Source of the DNA: Flavobacterium sp.
Lineage (GTDB): Bacteria; Bacteroidota; Bacteroidia; Flavobacteriales; Flavobacteriaceae
NCBI GenBank assembly: GCA_016787805.1
Contig: JAEUTY010000018.1
Coordinates: forward strand, 160,765-224,764
Length of the DNA stretch: 64,000 bases
Direction: 5' to 3'
How positions within the stretch are numbered: the stretch's first letter is position 1; every line of letters begins with the position of its first letter. The notes beneath the pieces were generated by a model. The model made no database searches, was not told the origin of the DNA, and worked only from the letters and a program-made list of their open reading frames with translations. Position numbers and translations under genes: made by a program. This document shows, piece by piece, positions 34,301 to 43,705 of the stretch.

Positions 34301-34542
34301 AAAACAAAGTTTTTAATGAAAAAACAATTATTCAAAAAAAGTATGGCTTGACCAAACCCGACCGAATTGTTTTTACGCCCAATAATCAGGTACTATTGTT
34401 GGATTACAAAACAGGAGAACAACTTCAAAAACACAAGCTCCAAATAGATAATTATCAAAAAACAATAGAGGAAATGGGATATGAAGTTGCAAAAAAAGTA
34501 CTGATTTATATTGGCGAAGAAATCAAAATTATACATTTGTAG
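31384..34542 (+). CDS. addA: AddA/RecB-like UvrD-family helicase-nuclease
   Basis: This 1052-aa superfamily 1 helicase has a C-terminal PD-(D/E)XK nuclease domain, the AddA plan for end resection at double-strand breaks before RecA loading. Walker A is ASAGSGKTYTLV (~11-22), motif Ia is AITFTNKAVHEMK, and motif II is FIDEFQDTSVMQW (~381-393). Motif III/IV is GDPKQSIYRWRGG, motif V is TIHKSKGLEFPVVIFPF and motif VI is YVALTRAEEQLYI. The nuclease part has EYGNLLHEI and LLDYKTGEQ (~1005). The likely partner AddB is encoded 2.8 kb downstream, with kbl and an OmpA-type gene between them. Confidence 0.9.
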   Translation: MVKPAFSIYDASAGSGKTYTLVKEYLKIILLSKKPDAYRNILAITFTNKAVHEMKTRVIENLSEFAKENPSAKAQKLMETIAGETHLSLNEIHLKSKSIIKNLIHNYAAFDILTIDKFTHKVIRAFAHDLKLPITFEVSLDTETLLTEAVDAIIAQAGDDEEITKLLVDYTLEKTNDDKSWDVSREIMETGKLILNENNREEVAQMHQKKIADFVAIKSKLIKRCTEYENHCKELATQALNLINQNGVDLKSFSRGSFPNHLNYILESNPKARDKRYTTADSIAINKTAPDKAIIEAIIPQLLQLLDQIYVKLDKIAFYEAFLKNITPLSLLNTLSNKLTEIQKEKNVLSISEFNKLINDQIQNQPAPFIYERLGEKYKHFFIDEFQDTSVMQWQNLIPLIDNSLSSEDLDGERGSLLIVGDPKQSIYRWRGGKAEQFIELSKDKNPFVTKDKKVKSLDTNYRSYSEVIDFNNQFFSFLSHKFANDDYKDLYLNHSFQEKNDKKGGFVSLSFIPKTNLNESEDQDENTDKDSLYLNEILRTIDKVKQLGFHYKEIVILTRDNKKATLIAQFLTEKNIPIVSSESLLLSASSEVKIIIHTLRYVNNINNLEAKANMLYYLAKNKQRQVPIHDFIAQGMELKKEEKFQEWLQYFETELDLQMLRKKSLYEAVEIIISKLIPEHKRSAYVQYFLDIILEKNVKNQLGVSEFLQFWDKKCDSLSIPSPESNDAIKIMTIHKSKGLEFPVVIFPFAEENYAQPKQDKMWIEANEAEFGLSKALVAKNKSVASFSEEANNLYQQKEQENLLDNINVIYVALTRAEEQLYIISSEVQPNKEGVYPNNLSSFFTEYLFSVSQFKEGQLQYELGNQKRISTQISIEISAKATPQRYSEMNFKSIKIAQKESLMWNTKQQKAIEYGNLLHEILSYIKSKNDIANAITKAIENGLISTQQTETVLDKINKIVFHPELADYFAEENKVFNEKTIIQKKYGLTKPDRIVFTPNNQVLLLDYKTGEQLQKHKLQIDNYQKTIEEMGYEVAKKVLIYIGEEIKIIHL

Positions 34543-34559
34543 TCTAAACTAAACTCGAT

Positions 34560-35750
34560 ATGTACGGCAAAATAAAACAACATCTTCAAAACGAATTAGA
34601 CACCATTCAAAACAACGGATTGTTTAAAAAAGAACGCATTATTACTTCGCCACAAGGAGCAGAAATTACAGTAAATGGCGAAACAGTTTTAAATTTTTGC
34701 GCCAATAATTACTTAGGATTATCATCGCATCCTGAAGTAATTAAGGCAGCCAAAGATGCACTTGATTCACATGGATTTGGAATGTCGTCAGTGCGTTTTA
34801 TCTGTGGAACACAAGATATTCACAAATCGCTTGAAAAAGCAATAGCTGATTTTTATGGAACTGAAGACACCATTTTGTATGCGGCTGCTTTTGATGCCAA
34901 TGGAGGTGTTTTCGAACCGCTTCTTGGAGAAGAAGATTGCATCATTTCTGACAGCTTGAATCACGCATCGATTATTGATGGTGTTCGGTTGTGTAAAGCC
35001 GCTCGATACCGTTATGAAAATTCAAACATGGATGATTTAGAGCAGCAGTTAATTAAAGCAACACAAGAAAAGAGAAGATTTAAACTAATTGTCACAGATG
35101 GTGTTTTTTCTATGGACGGATTGGTTGCGCCATTGGATAAAATATGTGATTTGGCCGATCAATATGACGCAATGGTAATGGTTGATGAATGTCATGCGGC
35201 AGGTTTTATCGGAGCTACAGGCAAAGGAACACTCGAAGCCAAAGGTGTAATGGGAAGAGTTGACATTATTACTGGAACTCTTGGCAAAGCATTAGGCGGA
35301 GCCATGGGAGGTTATACAACAGCCAAAAAAGAGATTATCGAAATTCTTCGTCAACGCTCAAGGCCTTACTTATTTTCCAATTCATTAGCTCCAGCTATAG
35401 TTGGTGCCTCTTTGAAAGTTTTCGAATTATTAAAAAAAGACACTTCGTTAAGAGATAAATTGGAGTGGAACACTAATTATTTTAAACAAGGAATGAAAGC
35501 TGCAGGAATTGATATTATTGATGGAGATTCAGCAATCGTTCCAGTAATGCTTTACGATGCAAAATTGTCACAAATTATGGCCGATGAACTGCTCAAAAAA
35601 GGAATATATGTTATTGGGTTCTTTTATCCTGTTGTGCCAAAAGAAAAAGCGCGAATAAGAGTACAATTATCCGCAGCTCACACAAAAGAACACCTAGACA
35701 AGGCTATTCAAGCTTTTACGGAAGTTGGTAAATCCTTAAAAATTATTTAA
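34560..35750 (+). CDS. kbl: Glycine C-acetyltransferase (2-amino-3-ketobutyrate CoA ligase)
   Basis: This 396-aa PLP enzyme of the alpha-oxoamine synthase family makes glycine and acetyl-CoA from 2-amino-3-ketobutyrate and CoA in threonine breakdown. Signatures are [16 protein letters not shown], then [16 protein letters not shown] and [13 protein letters not shown] (Asp/His at the cofactor ring). The PLP lysine is in [14 protein letters not shown] (~243). The C-terminal [19 protein letters not shown] matches Kbl. It lies 17 bp after the AddA-like gene; no threonine dehydrogenase gene is in the window. Confidence 0.94.
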   Translation: MYGKIKQHLQNELDTIQNNGLFKKERIITSPQGAEITVNGETVLNFCANNYLGLSSHPEVIKAAKDALDSHGFGMSSVRFICGTQDIHKSLEKAIADFYGTEDTILYAAAFDANGGVFEPLLGEEDCIISDSLNHASIIDGVRLCKAARYRYENSNMDDLEQQLIKATQEKRRFKLIVTDGVFSMDGLVAPLDKICDLADQYDAMVMVDECHAAGFIGATGKGTLEAKGVMGRVDIITGTLGKALGGAMGGYTTAKKEIIEILRQRSRPYLFSNSLAPAIVGASLKVFELLKKDTSLRDKLEWNTNYFKQGMKAAGIDIIDGDSAIVPVMLYDAKLSQIMADELLKKGIYVIGFFYPVVPKEKARIRVQLSAAHTKEHLDKAIQAFTEVGKSLKII

Positions 35751-35787
35751 ATAGATTCAATATAATATAGAATTTTGTCTACAATAT

Positions 35788-35818
35788 TTTGATATTTCAT
35801 TTATTGGTGTTACTTTTG
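35788..35818 (+). promoter_or_regulatory. Promoter of the OmpA-family porin gene
   Basis: TTTG (35788-35791), a 19-nt spacer and TACTTTTG (35811-35818) form a full-consensus Bacteroidota promoter, as expected for an abundant membrane protein. The ATG is 38 bp downstream. Confidence 0.85.
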
Positions 35819-35856
35819 TCGCATTATAACCATTATAATTTAACAAAAATTTAAGT

Positions 35857-37275
35857 ATGAAACATCTTAACAAATTATTTGCTGCATTGTTTTTAATGGC
35901 TGCTTTTAGCACTCAGGCACAAGATAGCAATAACAAATGGGCTATTTCGTTTGGTGCAAACGCAGTAGACGGAGGCAGAGTTAGTGCTGCAACAAAATTA
36001 GAAGATCAATTTTCACAATTTTTTGACGCTAAGAAATACTGGAATATTTTACCTTCAGTATCTACTGTAAGCGTGTCAAGACATGTAGGTGACAATTTCT
36101 CATTCGGTATTACTGGATCGGTAAACAAAATCACTAAATTTGTAGGAGAGAGAACTTACGATCCTGCTACTAACACAGAAGATTACACTGTTGTTAATCC
36201 TGGTGATTTAAGTTATTATTCTGCTGATGCAGTAATCAAATATAGCTTGATGAACTTGTTAAAATCTAAAGTTATTGATCCATCACTTCAAATTGGTGGA
36301 GGTTATACTTGGTTTGGTGATGCTTCAGCGGGTACTGTAAACGGAGGTTTAGGCTTAACTTTATGGTTCACTGAGCAAATAGGTCTTACTTGGGCATCAA
36401 CTTACAAACATTCTTTTGACGATACAAGAATGCCTAATGTAGATGTTCCTTCTCATTTACAACATACAGCAGGTTTATCTTTTAAATTTGGAGCTAAAGA
36501 CACTGATAACGATGGTATCTACGATAAAGATGATGCTTGTCCAGAAGTTGCTGGTTTAAAACAATTTAATGGTTGTCCAGATTCAGATGGTGATGGTATC
36601 GAAGATAGCAAAGATTCTTGTCCAAATGATGCTGGTTCAGTTGAAATGAACGGTTGTCCTGATACTGATGGTGACGGAATTGCTGATAAAGATGATGCTT
36701 GTCCAGATGTTGCTGGTATCAAATCATTAGGTGGTTGTCCAGATGCTGACGGTGACGGAATTACAGATAAAAAAGATAATTGTCCAGAAGTTAAAGGTCC
36801 AAAAGAAAACAACGGTTGTCCTTGGCCAGATAAAGATGGTGACGGTGTTCTTGACAAAGATGACAAATGTCCAGATGTTAAAGGAACTGTAGCAAACAAA
36901 GGTTGTCCAGAAGTTTCAGAAGAAGCTATCAAACGTTTGAATGACTACGCTAAAACGATCTTATTTGATACTAACAAAGCTACTTTCCAACAAAGAACTT
37001 ACCCTGTATTAGAAGCTATCACAGCTATCTTAAAAGAATACCCAAGTTCTAACTTCTCTATCGAAGGTCACACAGATAGCGATGGTAAAGATGAAGCTAA
37101 CATGAAATTATCTGACGAAAGAGCTGCTGCGGTTAAAAATTATTTAATCGAAAAAGGTATTGCTTCTTCAAGATTAACTTCAAAAGGTTTTGGTGAGTCT
37201 ATGCCAATTGACACTAACAAAACTAAAGCTGGTAAAGCTAATAACAGAAGAGTTGAAGTGAAATTAGTAAAATAA
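35857..37275 (+). CDS. OmpA-family outer membrane protein with TSP3 repeats (P60 type)
   Basis: This 472-aa outer-membrane protein has a signal peptide (1-21, ending STQAQ) and an N-terminal beta-barrel (~25-205). Five or six thrombospondin type 3 calcium-binding repeats follow (~210-345), each of the form [19 protein letters not shown] with paired cysteines. A C-terminal OmpA peptidoglycan-binding domain (~360-472) has [18 protein letters not shown] and [11 protein letters not shown]. It resembles the major P60 protein of flavobacteria and should tie the outer membrane to peptidoglycan. It has its own strong promoter and terminator. Confidence 0.95.
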   Translation: MKHLNKLFAALFLMAAFSTQAQDSNNKWAISFGANAVDGGRVSAATKLEDQFSQFFDAKKYWNILPSVSTVSVSRHVGDNFSFGITGSVNKITKFVGERTYDPATNTEDYTVVNPGDLSYYSADAVIKYSLMNLLKSKVIDPSLQIGGGYTWFGDASAGTVNGGLGLTLWFTEQIGLTWASTYKHSFDDTRMPNVDVPSHLQHTAGLSFKFGAKDTDNDGIYDKDDACPEVAGLKQFNGCPDSDGDGIEDSKDSCPNDAGSVEMNGCPDTDGDGIADKDDACPDVAGIKSLGGCPDADGDGITDKKDNCPEVKGPKENNGCPWPDKDGDGVLDKDDKCPDVKGTVANKGCPEVSEEAIKRLNDYAKTILFDTNKATFQQRTYPVLEAITAILKEYPSSNFSIEGHTDSDGKDEANMKLSDERAAAVKNYLIEKGIASSRLTSKGFGESMPIDTNKTKAGKANNRRVEVKLVK

Positions 37276-37295
37276 TTTCTTTAAAATATTTTCTT

Positions 37296-37328
37296 TAAAA
37301 CGTCCCGATTTATCGGGACGTTTTTTTA
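37296..37328 (+). terminator. Intrinsic terminator after the OmpA gene
   Basis: AAAACGTCCCGAT and ATCGGGACGTTTT pair almost perfectly with a tiny loop, followed by T. It isolates the OmpA gene from the AddB-like gene. Confidence 0.93.
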
Positions 37329-37338
37329 TTTTTATACT

Positions 37339-40113
37339 ATGTCAACTTCTTCTTTCTTAAGACAACTTGCGCAAACAATTATTCAAAATCACGCACAAAA
37401 TAGCGCCGATTTATGGATCGTTTTACCTAATAAAAGAGCTAAGGTTTTTTTGTTAGAAGAACTCCGTATCGCATCAAATCAAACATTCTTATCGCCTGAG
37501 ATTATTAACATAGAAGATTTTGTGCAGCATATTTCCGGAATCCGATCAATAGACACTATTGAACTACTTTTTATATTCTATAAAGTGTATTGTGACACCC
37601 AAGACAATGAAACCAAAGATACTTTTGAAGTATTTGCCAATTGGGCTAAAACACTTTTGCAAGATTTTAATGAAATAGACCGCTATTTAATCGAACCAAA
37701 CAAAATCTTAAAATACCTTGAAAACATCAAAGAGCTTGAACATTGGTCTGTTTCAATCGAAAAAAGAACAGATTTAATTGAAAAACACCTCAAGTTTTGG
37801 CGGCAATTACCGAAATATTATCATTCTTTGTATCAAATACTATTGGCAGAAAAAAAAGGATATCAAGGATTGATATATCGGGAAGCGGTTGAGAATATCA
37901 ATCATTTTTCAAGTCAAATTGCTGTTGAACAGCACATCATTTTTGCTGGGTTTAATGCTTTAAATCAAGCAGAAGAAAAAATAATTCAGCACTTACTATC
38001 AATAGATAAAGCAACAATCTATTGGGATATAGACGAAACATTCCTTACTGATTATTACCATGATGCTGGTTTGTTTCAACGCAAAATCAAATCGAATTGG
38101 CCTTATTATAAAACCAATCCGTATCAATGGATTTTTAATCAGTACAAATCAGAAAAAAATATCTCTATTATCAGTACTTCCAAATCAATTGGACAAGCCA
38201 AAATTGTGGGTGAAATCATCAACACCATCGTACAAAATGGCAATTCAAATTTGGAAAAAACCGCCATTGTTTTGGCCGATGAAAACCTTTTGCTTCCTGT
38301 ATTGCATTCGCTTCCCAAAGAAGTAGAAACACTTAATATAACAATGGGATTTTCCAGCAAAAATAATCCAATACAATTACTCGTTTCAAAATTATTTAAA
38401 CTCCACACTAACGCATTAAAGAAAGACGCAAAAAATTACGTTTTTTACTATAAAGAAGTTCTCGATATTTTAAATCACCCTTTTCTTGAACCGTATATTC
38501 TACCCAATGAATTGGTCTCAAAAATCAACCATAATAATTATACCTTTATCACTTTACATAAGTTAATGGAAATGTATGGTTCAGAAAATGAACTCTTTAA
38601 TTTGGTTTTCGATCGATGGACAAGCTCGTCAAACGAAGCATTAGAAAGAATAATCAACATCCTATTGGCAATCAAATCGAAGCTGCAAGAAGCTTCTGAA
38701 GACGAAAAAATAGCAAAAACATTTTTGTTTTCTATTTTTAAAACCATCAACAAACTGAAAAGCTATTTTGCTACCATAGAAGGGACTTCTATTGACGATA
38801 TTAATAACTTATACGCTATTTACAAGCAAGTTATTGACGAAGCCGAGGTTTCTTTTGAAGGTGAGCCACTGAACGGATTACAAATTATGGGTGTTTTAGA
38901 AAGCCGCGTGCTCGATTTTGAAACGGTGATTATTACTTCTGTAAACGAAGGGAAATTACCTTCTGGTAAAAGCACAAATTCGTTTATTCCTTATGATGTC
39001 AAAATTGATCCACAGTATAATTTGCCAACATACAAAGAAAAAGACGCCATTTTTGCTTTTCACTTTTACCATTTGCTACAAAGAGCTAAAAATGTGTATC
39101 TAATTTACAATTCCGACAATGAAGGTTATGATGCAGCCGAAAAAAGCCGTTTCATCACCCAATTGGAAGTCGAAAAACAAAAAAAACATCAGTACACTTT
39201 TGAGTATTACAACCCAACAGTTCCCAATATTGCCTACCAACCCACAGAAGTTCCAAAAACCGAAAGTGTATTATTGCGTTTGCGCGAAATAGCCGAAAAA
39301 GGTTTTTCACCATCATCGCTAACAACCTACATTCGAAACCCAATTCAGTTTTACTTTCAACGTGTTTTACGTATTTCAGAAGTAGATGAGGTGGAAGAAA
39401 ATATTGCTGTAAATACACTGGGAACCATTATTCATAAGACATTAGAAGAACTTTACAAACCTTTTATAGGACGATTGTTGACCAAAAGTGATATTTTGAA
39501 TGCGCTTAAAAAAGTGGACGATGAAACGCTAGCACAATTCAAATTGGTGTATAAAGAAGGCGAAATTAAAAAAGGCAGAAACTTATTGGCCTTTGAAGTC
39601 GCCAAGCAAAACGTGACTAATTTTTTATGCCAAGAACTAACTTCACTCGAAGAAGGTGACGAAATTCAAATTATAGCTCTCGAACAAAACTTTGAGCGCC
39701 TTTTAGAGCATTCCGATTTGCCTTTTCCTGTATTGATAAAAGGAAATGTAGATCGTATCGAATTGCGCAACGGAACGATCCGAATTATCGACTATAAAAC
39801 TGGTAAAGTAGATAAAAATAACTTGATTTTAAAGCAATGGAATGGTTTAACTAACGACATCAAAAACGACAAAATCATACAAGTTTTGGCCTATTCATTC
39901 ATGTTTGAAGAACAACTTAAAGGACGTCAAATGGAAGCGGGAATTTTATCGTTTAAAAATCTAAAATCAGGCTTTTTACCATTTACTTTTAAAGAAGGTA
40001 AAGAAGTAACTACAATTATTTCAGAAGAGGTGATGCAGAATTACCTTGAACAAATTGTAGGCTTATTGGCTGAAATTATGAACCAAGACATTCCTTTTAC
40101 AGAGAAATTGTAG
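37339..40113 (+). CDS. addB: AddB-like PD-(D/E)XK nuclease/inactive helicase
   Basis: This 924-aa protein is the likely AddB partner. It has a degenerate superfamily 1 helicase-like body, in which WIVLPNKRAKVFLLEEL replaces a Walker A and ITSVNEGKLPSGKSTNSFIP matches the AddB middle block. A C-terminal PD-(D/E)XK nuclease carries TIIHKTLEELY and IRIIDYKTGKVDKN (~815-828). In iron-sulfur AddB proteins the nuclease opens with a cysteine in a CPF.YFF-like motif. Here it reads YIRNPIQFYFQR, and the clustered C-terminal cysteines are missing, so I infer no Fe-S cluster. It starts 10 bp after the OmpA terminator. Confidence 0.86.
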   Translation: MSTSSFLRQLAQTIIQNHAQNSADLWIVLPNKRAKVFLLEELRIASNQTFLSPEIINIEDFVQHISGIRSIDTIELLFIFYKVYCDTQDNETKDTFEVFANWAKTLLQDFNEIDRYLIEPNKILKYLENIKELEHWSVSIEKRTDLIEKHLKFWRQLPKYYHSLYQILLAEKKGYQGLIYREAVENINHFSSQIAVEQHIIFAGFNALNQAEEKIIQHLLSIDKATIYWDIDETFLTDYYHDAGLFQRKIKSNWPYYKTNPYQWIFNQYKSEKNISIISTSKSIGQAKIVGEIINTIVQNGNSNLEKTAIVLADENLLLPVLHSLPKEVETLNITMGFSSKNNPIQLLVSKLFKLHTNALKKDAKNYVFYYKEVLDILNHPFLEPYILPNELVSKINHNNYTFITLHKLMEMYGSENELFNLVFDRWTSSSNEALERIINILLAIKSKLQEASEDEKIAKTFLFSIFKTINKLKSYFATIEGTSIDDINNLYAIYKQVIDEAEVSFEGEPLNGLQIMGVLESRVLDFETVIITSVNEGKLPSGKSTNSFIPYDVKIDPQYNLPTYKEKDAIFAFHFYHLLQRAKNVYLIYNSDNEGYDAAEKSRFITQLEVEKQKKHQYTFEYYNPTVPNIAYQPTEVPKTESVLLRLREIAEKGFSPSSLTTYIRNPIQFYFQRVLRISEVDEVEENIAVNTLGTIIHKTLEELYKPFIGRLLTKSDILNALKKVDDETLAQFKLVYKEGEIKKGRNLLAFEVAKQNVTNFLCQELTSLEEGDEIQIIALEQNFERLLEHSDLPFPVLIKGNVDRIELRNGTIRIIDYKTGKVDKNNLILKQWNGLTNDIKNDKIIQVLAYSFMFEEQLKGRQMEAGILSFKNLKSGFLPFTFKEGKEVTTIISEEVMQNYLEQIVGLLAEIMNQDIPFTEKL

Positions 40114-40115
40114 CC

Positions 40116-40910
40116 TTATAAATTTTTAAAAAAATCAACTAAAACAGTCATCAATTCATTTTGATTTTCAATATGACTCATGTGTCCGTCTTCAAAAGAG
40201 GTGAGTTGTACTTTGGTGCCTTCAATTTGATCAAGATTATCATCGTAAATCAAAACGCCATCTTTTTTACCCAAAATCAACTGAATCGGATACGGAGCAA
40301 AATGCAAAATAACTTCGCGATCTTTTCGAATTTTCATGCCTTCCAAAGCTGCAACTATACCTTGTAACGGCGTTTTTAAAGCTTCTAATTTTACTTTTTC
40401 AATTGCTTCAGCCAAACGTTCGCGGTTGTCTTCACTAAATAAGTTAGCAATACTCATTCGAACAAAAGCGGCGTAATTTTGCTTTACAGCCACAATAGCT
40501 CTGTCGCGATTGGTTTTTCGTTCGTCGCTGTCCGCCCGAGAAGTTGAGTTCAGCAATACCAAACCTTTCATCGTATCTGGATACAATTCGGCGAAAGCCA
40601 ACGCCACATATCCGCCCATCGAATGACCTACCAAAATGGCTTTTCTAATTTTCAAATCGTGTAAAACACTGTGCACCATATCGGCTTGATCTTCCATGGA
40701 ATGCACGTAACCCAAACATTCGGTTTGACCGTGACCCAACAAATCAAGGGTTATGACACGATGTTTCTTGGCGAATTCGGGAACAAAAGCATTCCACATG
40801 GTTTGATTTTCCAAAAAACCGTGCAAAAGCACTATAGCTGTGCCTTTTCCTTGGTCGGTGTAAGTGATTTTGGTGTTTTTGTAGACCGTTATTTTTGTTT
40901 CAAGTTTCAA
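40116..40910 (-). CDS. Alpha/beta hydrolase
   Basis: This 264-aa alpha/beta-fold hydrolase has an oxyanion-hole motif VLLHGFLENQTMW, a nucleophile elbow LVGHSMGGYVAL (Ser ~98) and a C-terminal HMSHIENQ His. The substrate is unknown; it resembles esterase/lactonase-type members. The only start giving a full N terminus is TTG at 40910. It falls inside a dispersed CAAGTTTCAAGTTTC-type repeat, so the repeat supplies the first codons (MKLETK). The stop lies 2 bp from the convergent AddB-like stop. Confidence 0.87.
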   Translation of the reverse strand: MKLETKITVYKNTKITYTDQGKGTAIVLLHGFLENQTMWNAFVPEFAKKHRVITLDLLGHGQTECLGYVHSMEDQADMVHSVLHDLKIRKAILVGHSMGGYVALAFAELYPDTMKGLVLLNSTSRADSDERKTNRDRAIVAVKQNYAAFVRMSIANLFSEDNRERLAEAIEKVKLEALKTPLQGIVAALEGMKIRKDREVILHFAPYPIQLILGKKDGVLIYDDNLDQIEGTKVQLTSFEDGHMSHIENQNELMTVLVDFFKNL

Positions 40911-40974
40911 GTTTCAAGTTTTATTCCGCTGCGCTCCATACAGTTCGGCTGCGCCTCGAGTCAGGTTTCAGGTT
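40901..40974. repeat. Dispersed repeat, copy 1
   Basis: Tandem CAAGTTT units are followed by TTCCGCTGCGCTCCATACAG, TTCGGCTGCGCCTCGAGTC and AGGTTTCAGGTT. A close copy is at 63545-63614, and a 17-bp piece (GGAGCGCAGCGGAATAA) occurs inverted at 27454-27470. Confidence 0.8.
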
Positions 40975-41140
40975 GAATGCAAAACTATAACTTTAATTTT
41001 TTTTGAACCATAAAAGTGATAAAAGAAAATACAAGAATTGAGAGTAGTACCTTTTGTGCCTTTTGTGGTTGAAAAAAAACAACTTATTTTTACGAAAAAA
41101 TCTGTTTTCTATATTCTATTTTTTCCTAAAAACAAAAACC

Positions 41141-41533
41141 ATGTTCACACTCCAACAAATCCACGATGCACACGCCAAAGTCAAAACTGGCGCCGATTTT
41201 CCGCAATATATGCAAGATATTATTGATCTTGGTGTTACTTCTTTCGAAACATTTGTATTTGACAATCACACGGATTATAAAGGTAAAAACGACTTTTCAA
41301 TTTCGTCAGAAGGCTTTGCAGAAACCTTAATTGTTGCAGACGATTGCAATGCCGAACAGTTCAAATCCGACTTAAAAGCACACCAAAAAGGTCAAACCGA
41401 TTACCCTACTTTTTTGAACGATTGCGCCATATCAGGGATAGAAAAATGGGAAGTTATTATGTCTGAAATGACGTGTACTTATTTTGATAAAAAAGGAGAA
41501 ACAATTTTGGTGGAGAAAATCCCAAGTGTTTAG
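41141..41533 (+). CDS. DUF1398 family protein
   Basis: This 130-aa protein matches the DUF1398 family, sometimes labelled phage envelope protein-like (E. coli YbcV type). It shows FTLQQIHDAHAKVKTGADFP near the N terminus, FETFVFDNHTDYKGKN in the middle and GIEKWEVIMSEMTCTYFDKKG at the end. Function is unknown and no catalytic motif is evident. I chose the ATG at 41141; longer in-frame starts would add an AT-rich leader without family support. It stands alone before a bidirectional terminator. Confidence 0.85.
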   Translation: MFTLQQIHDAHAKVKTGADFPQYMQDIIDLGVTSFETFVFDNHTDYKGKNDFSISSEGFAETLIVADDCNAEQFKSDLKAHQKGQTDYPTFLNDCAISGIEKWEVIMSEMTCTYFDKKGETILVEKIPSV

Positions 41534-41578
41534 AACCATATAAGGCATATAAGAATATTTTAGTTTTTAATTTATATA

Positions 41579-41617
41579 AAAAAAGACGGTCCACTTTCTC
41601 GTAAACCGTCTTTTTTC
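41579..41617. terminator. Bidirectional terminator
   Basis: AAAAGACGGT and ACCGTCTTTT form a 10-bp stem with a ~15-nt loop between the DUF1398 gene (+) and the aminopeptidase gene (-). Confidence 0.88.
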
Positions 41618-41662
41618 TATTCTCTCTTTTCTTTTACTGAAAACTGTGACTGCGACTGAACA

Positions 41663-42955
41663 CTAATTATTCATTATCGCCTCAATTTCATCCACTTCAA
41701 TCGGAATGTTGCGCATTAAGTTAAAAGCTGGACCTTGTTCTTGAATCACCATATCGTCTTCAATACGAATACCAAAACCTTCAGCTGGAATGTAAATTCC
41801 GGGTTCAACGGTGAAAACCATATTGGCTTTCATTGGCTCGTGTAGCAAACCGTAATCATGCGTATCTAATCCCATGTGGTGCGAAGTTCCGTGCATAAAA
41901 TATTTTTTATACGCTGGCCAATCAGGGTTTTCGTTTTGTACATCGGCTTTGTCTAACAATCCTAAACCTAACAATTCCGAAGTCATAATTTTCCCAACTT
42001 CAACATGGTATTGTTTCCACAAAGTGCCTGGAACCAACATTTTAGTCGCTTCGTTTTTCACACGTAAAACCGCGTTGTACACTTCTTTTTGTCTATCCGA
42101 AAAACGCCCAGAAACCGGAACCATACGCGTCATATCACTCGAATAATTGGCGTATTCTGCTCCAACGTCCAACAAAATCAAATCGCCTTCACGACATTGT
42201 TGGTTATTTTCTATATAATGCAACACATTCGCGTTGTTTCCTGATGCTATAATCGGTGTGTAAGCAAATCCTTTTGAGCGATTGCGTAAAAATTCGTGCG
42301 CAAATTCGGCTTCAATTTCATATTCCATCACATTCGGTTTCACGAAGTTCAAAACACGGCGAAAACCTTTCTCTGTAATATCACAAGCGGTTTGAATCAA
42401 ATCAATTTCCTCGCTTTCTTTTACCGAACGTAAACGCTGTAAAATTGGGTTTGATTTTTCTACTTTATGCGCTGGATAATTTTCTTTCCACCATTTTACA
42501 AAACGAGCCTCGCGGGTTTCCGTTTCAATGGTAGCGCGGTAATGTTCGTTGGTGTTGATGTAAATTGTTTCAGCATACGCCATGATTTCTTTCAGCGTTT
42601 TATGAAAATCTTGCAACCAAATTACGGTTTTAATTCCAGCTACTTCAAAAGCACGTTCTTTGGTCAGTTTTTCTCCTTCCCAAATGGCAATGTGTTCGTT
42701 GGTTTCTTTTAAGAAAAGAATTTCTTTCAAATGTTCGTAGGGTGCGTCAGGAAAAAGCAACAAAATGCTTTCTTCTTGGTCAACGCCCGACAAATAAAAA
42801 ATATCGCGGTGTTGTGCAAAAGGCAACGTACTGTCGGCCGAAACAGGATAAATGTCGTTCGAATTAAACACAGCAACACTATTGGGTTTCATCTGTGAAG
42901 TGAATTTTCTTCGGTTTTTGATGAACAAATCGCGGTCTATTGGATGGTATTTCAT
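41663..42955 (-). CDS. Xaa-Pro aminopeptidase (aminopeptidase P)
   Basis: This 430-aa M24 metallopeptidase removes N-terminal residues before proline. An aminopeptidase-P N-terminal domain (~1-150) precedes the pita-bread domain. Metal ligands are visible: LLDVGAEYANYSSDMTR (two Asp), HGTSHHMGLDTHDYG (His), VFTVEPGIYIPAEG (Glu) and GIRIEDDMVI (Glu). Length and motifs are typical of bacterial PepP. No clear TAnnTTTG box was found directly upstream. Confidence 0.94.
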   Translation of the reverse strand: MKYHPIDRDLFIKNRRKFTSQMKPNSVAVFNSNDIYPVSADSTLPFAQHRDIFYLSGVDQEESILLLFPDAPYEHLKEILFLKETNEHIAIWEGEKLTKERAFEVAGIKTVIWLQDFHKTLKEIMAYAETIYINTNEHYRATIETETREARFVKWWKENYPAHKVEKSNPILQRLRSVKESEEIDLIQTACDITEKGFRRVLNFVKPNVMEYEIEAEFAHEFLRNRSKGFAYTPIIASGNNANVLHYIENNQQCREGDLILLDVGAEYANYSSDMTRMVPVSGRFSDRQKEVYNAVLRVKNEATKMLVPGTLWKQYHVEVGKIMTSELLGLGLLDKADVQNENPDWPAYKKYFMHGTSHHMGLDTHDYGLLHEPMKANMVFTVEPGIYIPAEGFGIRIEDDMVIQEQGPAFNLMRNIPIEVDEIEAIMNN

Positions 42956-43111
42956 AGTAAGATTGTTAGATTGTTAGAAATAATATTGATTACCAAAATT
43001 AATGAATATTACGGCTATTGAAGTAGCCAAATGGCGTTATTTTCAATGACAATATCAAAAATCAATATCAATATCAAAAATCAATGACGAGAACAATCTA
43101 TGTTGAGAGTA

Positions 43112-43705
43112 CTATAAAGTATTTCTGCGAATGCGACTCATGTGCCGGTTCGAAATCCCTAAAAATGAGGCCAAATAGTGGAGCGGAACTTCTTGCAGTA
43201 ATTTGGGCTCGTTGACAAGTAGTTTTTTATAGCGTTCTTCAGGTGTAAGTGTCAATAAATCGATACGATAATCGTCAATCAAACAGATTTGTTTTTCAAT
43301 TAAATTGTAGTAAAATAGGTGAAAAGCGTCGTTATTAGCAATCAAGTCTTTAAAGGTTTTTAAGTCAACAACCCACAATTTGGTTTCAACAATTGCTTTA
43401 ATGTTTTTGCGTGATGGTTTTTGAAACAAGAAACTATTCAACGACGAAGTAACGGAGTTTTTCAATGCCAAATACGATGTTTTTTCTTCTCCTTCAACCA
43501 TTATCGAATGTTGTAAAATCCCACTTTCAACGTAACAGAAATAGTGGCAAACCTCATTTTCTTTGACAAAATAATCGTTTTTCTTTAATTCTAAAACCGA
43601 AAATGCAGCAATCGCTTTTTCCATTAATTCGGTCATCGATTCGGAATTGGAATCGAGAAAACTCAGCGCAAAAGACAAAAACTGATTTTTTGAAGAAGTT
43701 GGCAT
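43112..43705 (-). CDS. Crp/Fnr family transcriptional regulator
   Basis: This 197-aa regulator has a cyclic-nucleotide-binding-like beta-roll at ~25-120 (FSVLELKKNDYFVKENEVCHYFCYVESG). A linker helix and a compact C-terminal helix-turn-helix follow at ~150-197 (LLQEVPLHYLASFLGISNRHMSRIRRN). This short form is common in Bacteroidota. The conserved arginine/glutamate set for cAMP is not obvious, so its ligand is uncertain. It is divergent from the large BNR protein, a possible target. Confidence 0.9.
   Translation of the reverse strand: MPTSSKNQFLSFALSFLDSNSESMTELMEKAIAAFSVLELKKNDYFVKENEVCHYFCYVESGILQHSIMVEGEEKTSYLALKNSVTSSLNSFLFQKPSRKNIKAIVETKLWVVDLKTFKDLIANNDAFHLFYYNLIEKQICLIDDYRIDLLTLTPEERYKKLLVNEPKLLQEVPLHYLASFLGISNRHMSRIRRNTL

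Noticed and set aside
36519-36932. 137-codon minus-strand frame rich in Ser, Gly and Pro
   Set aside because: It is the antisense of the regular TSP3 repeats of the OmpA gene, whose codon periodicity keeps that frame open.
43050-43085. CAATATCAAAAAT direct repeats upstream of the Crp-like gene's end
   Set aside because: Short, imperfect low-complexity repeats with no structure beyond simple duplication.
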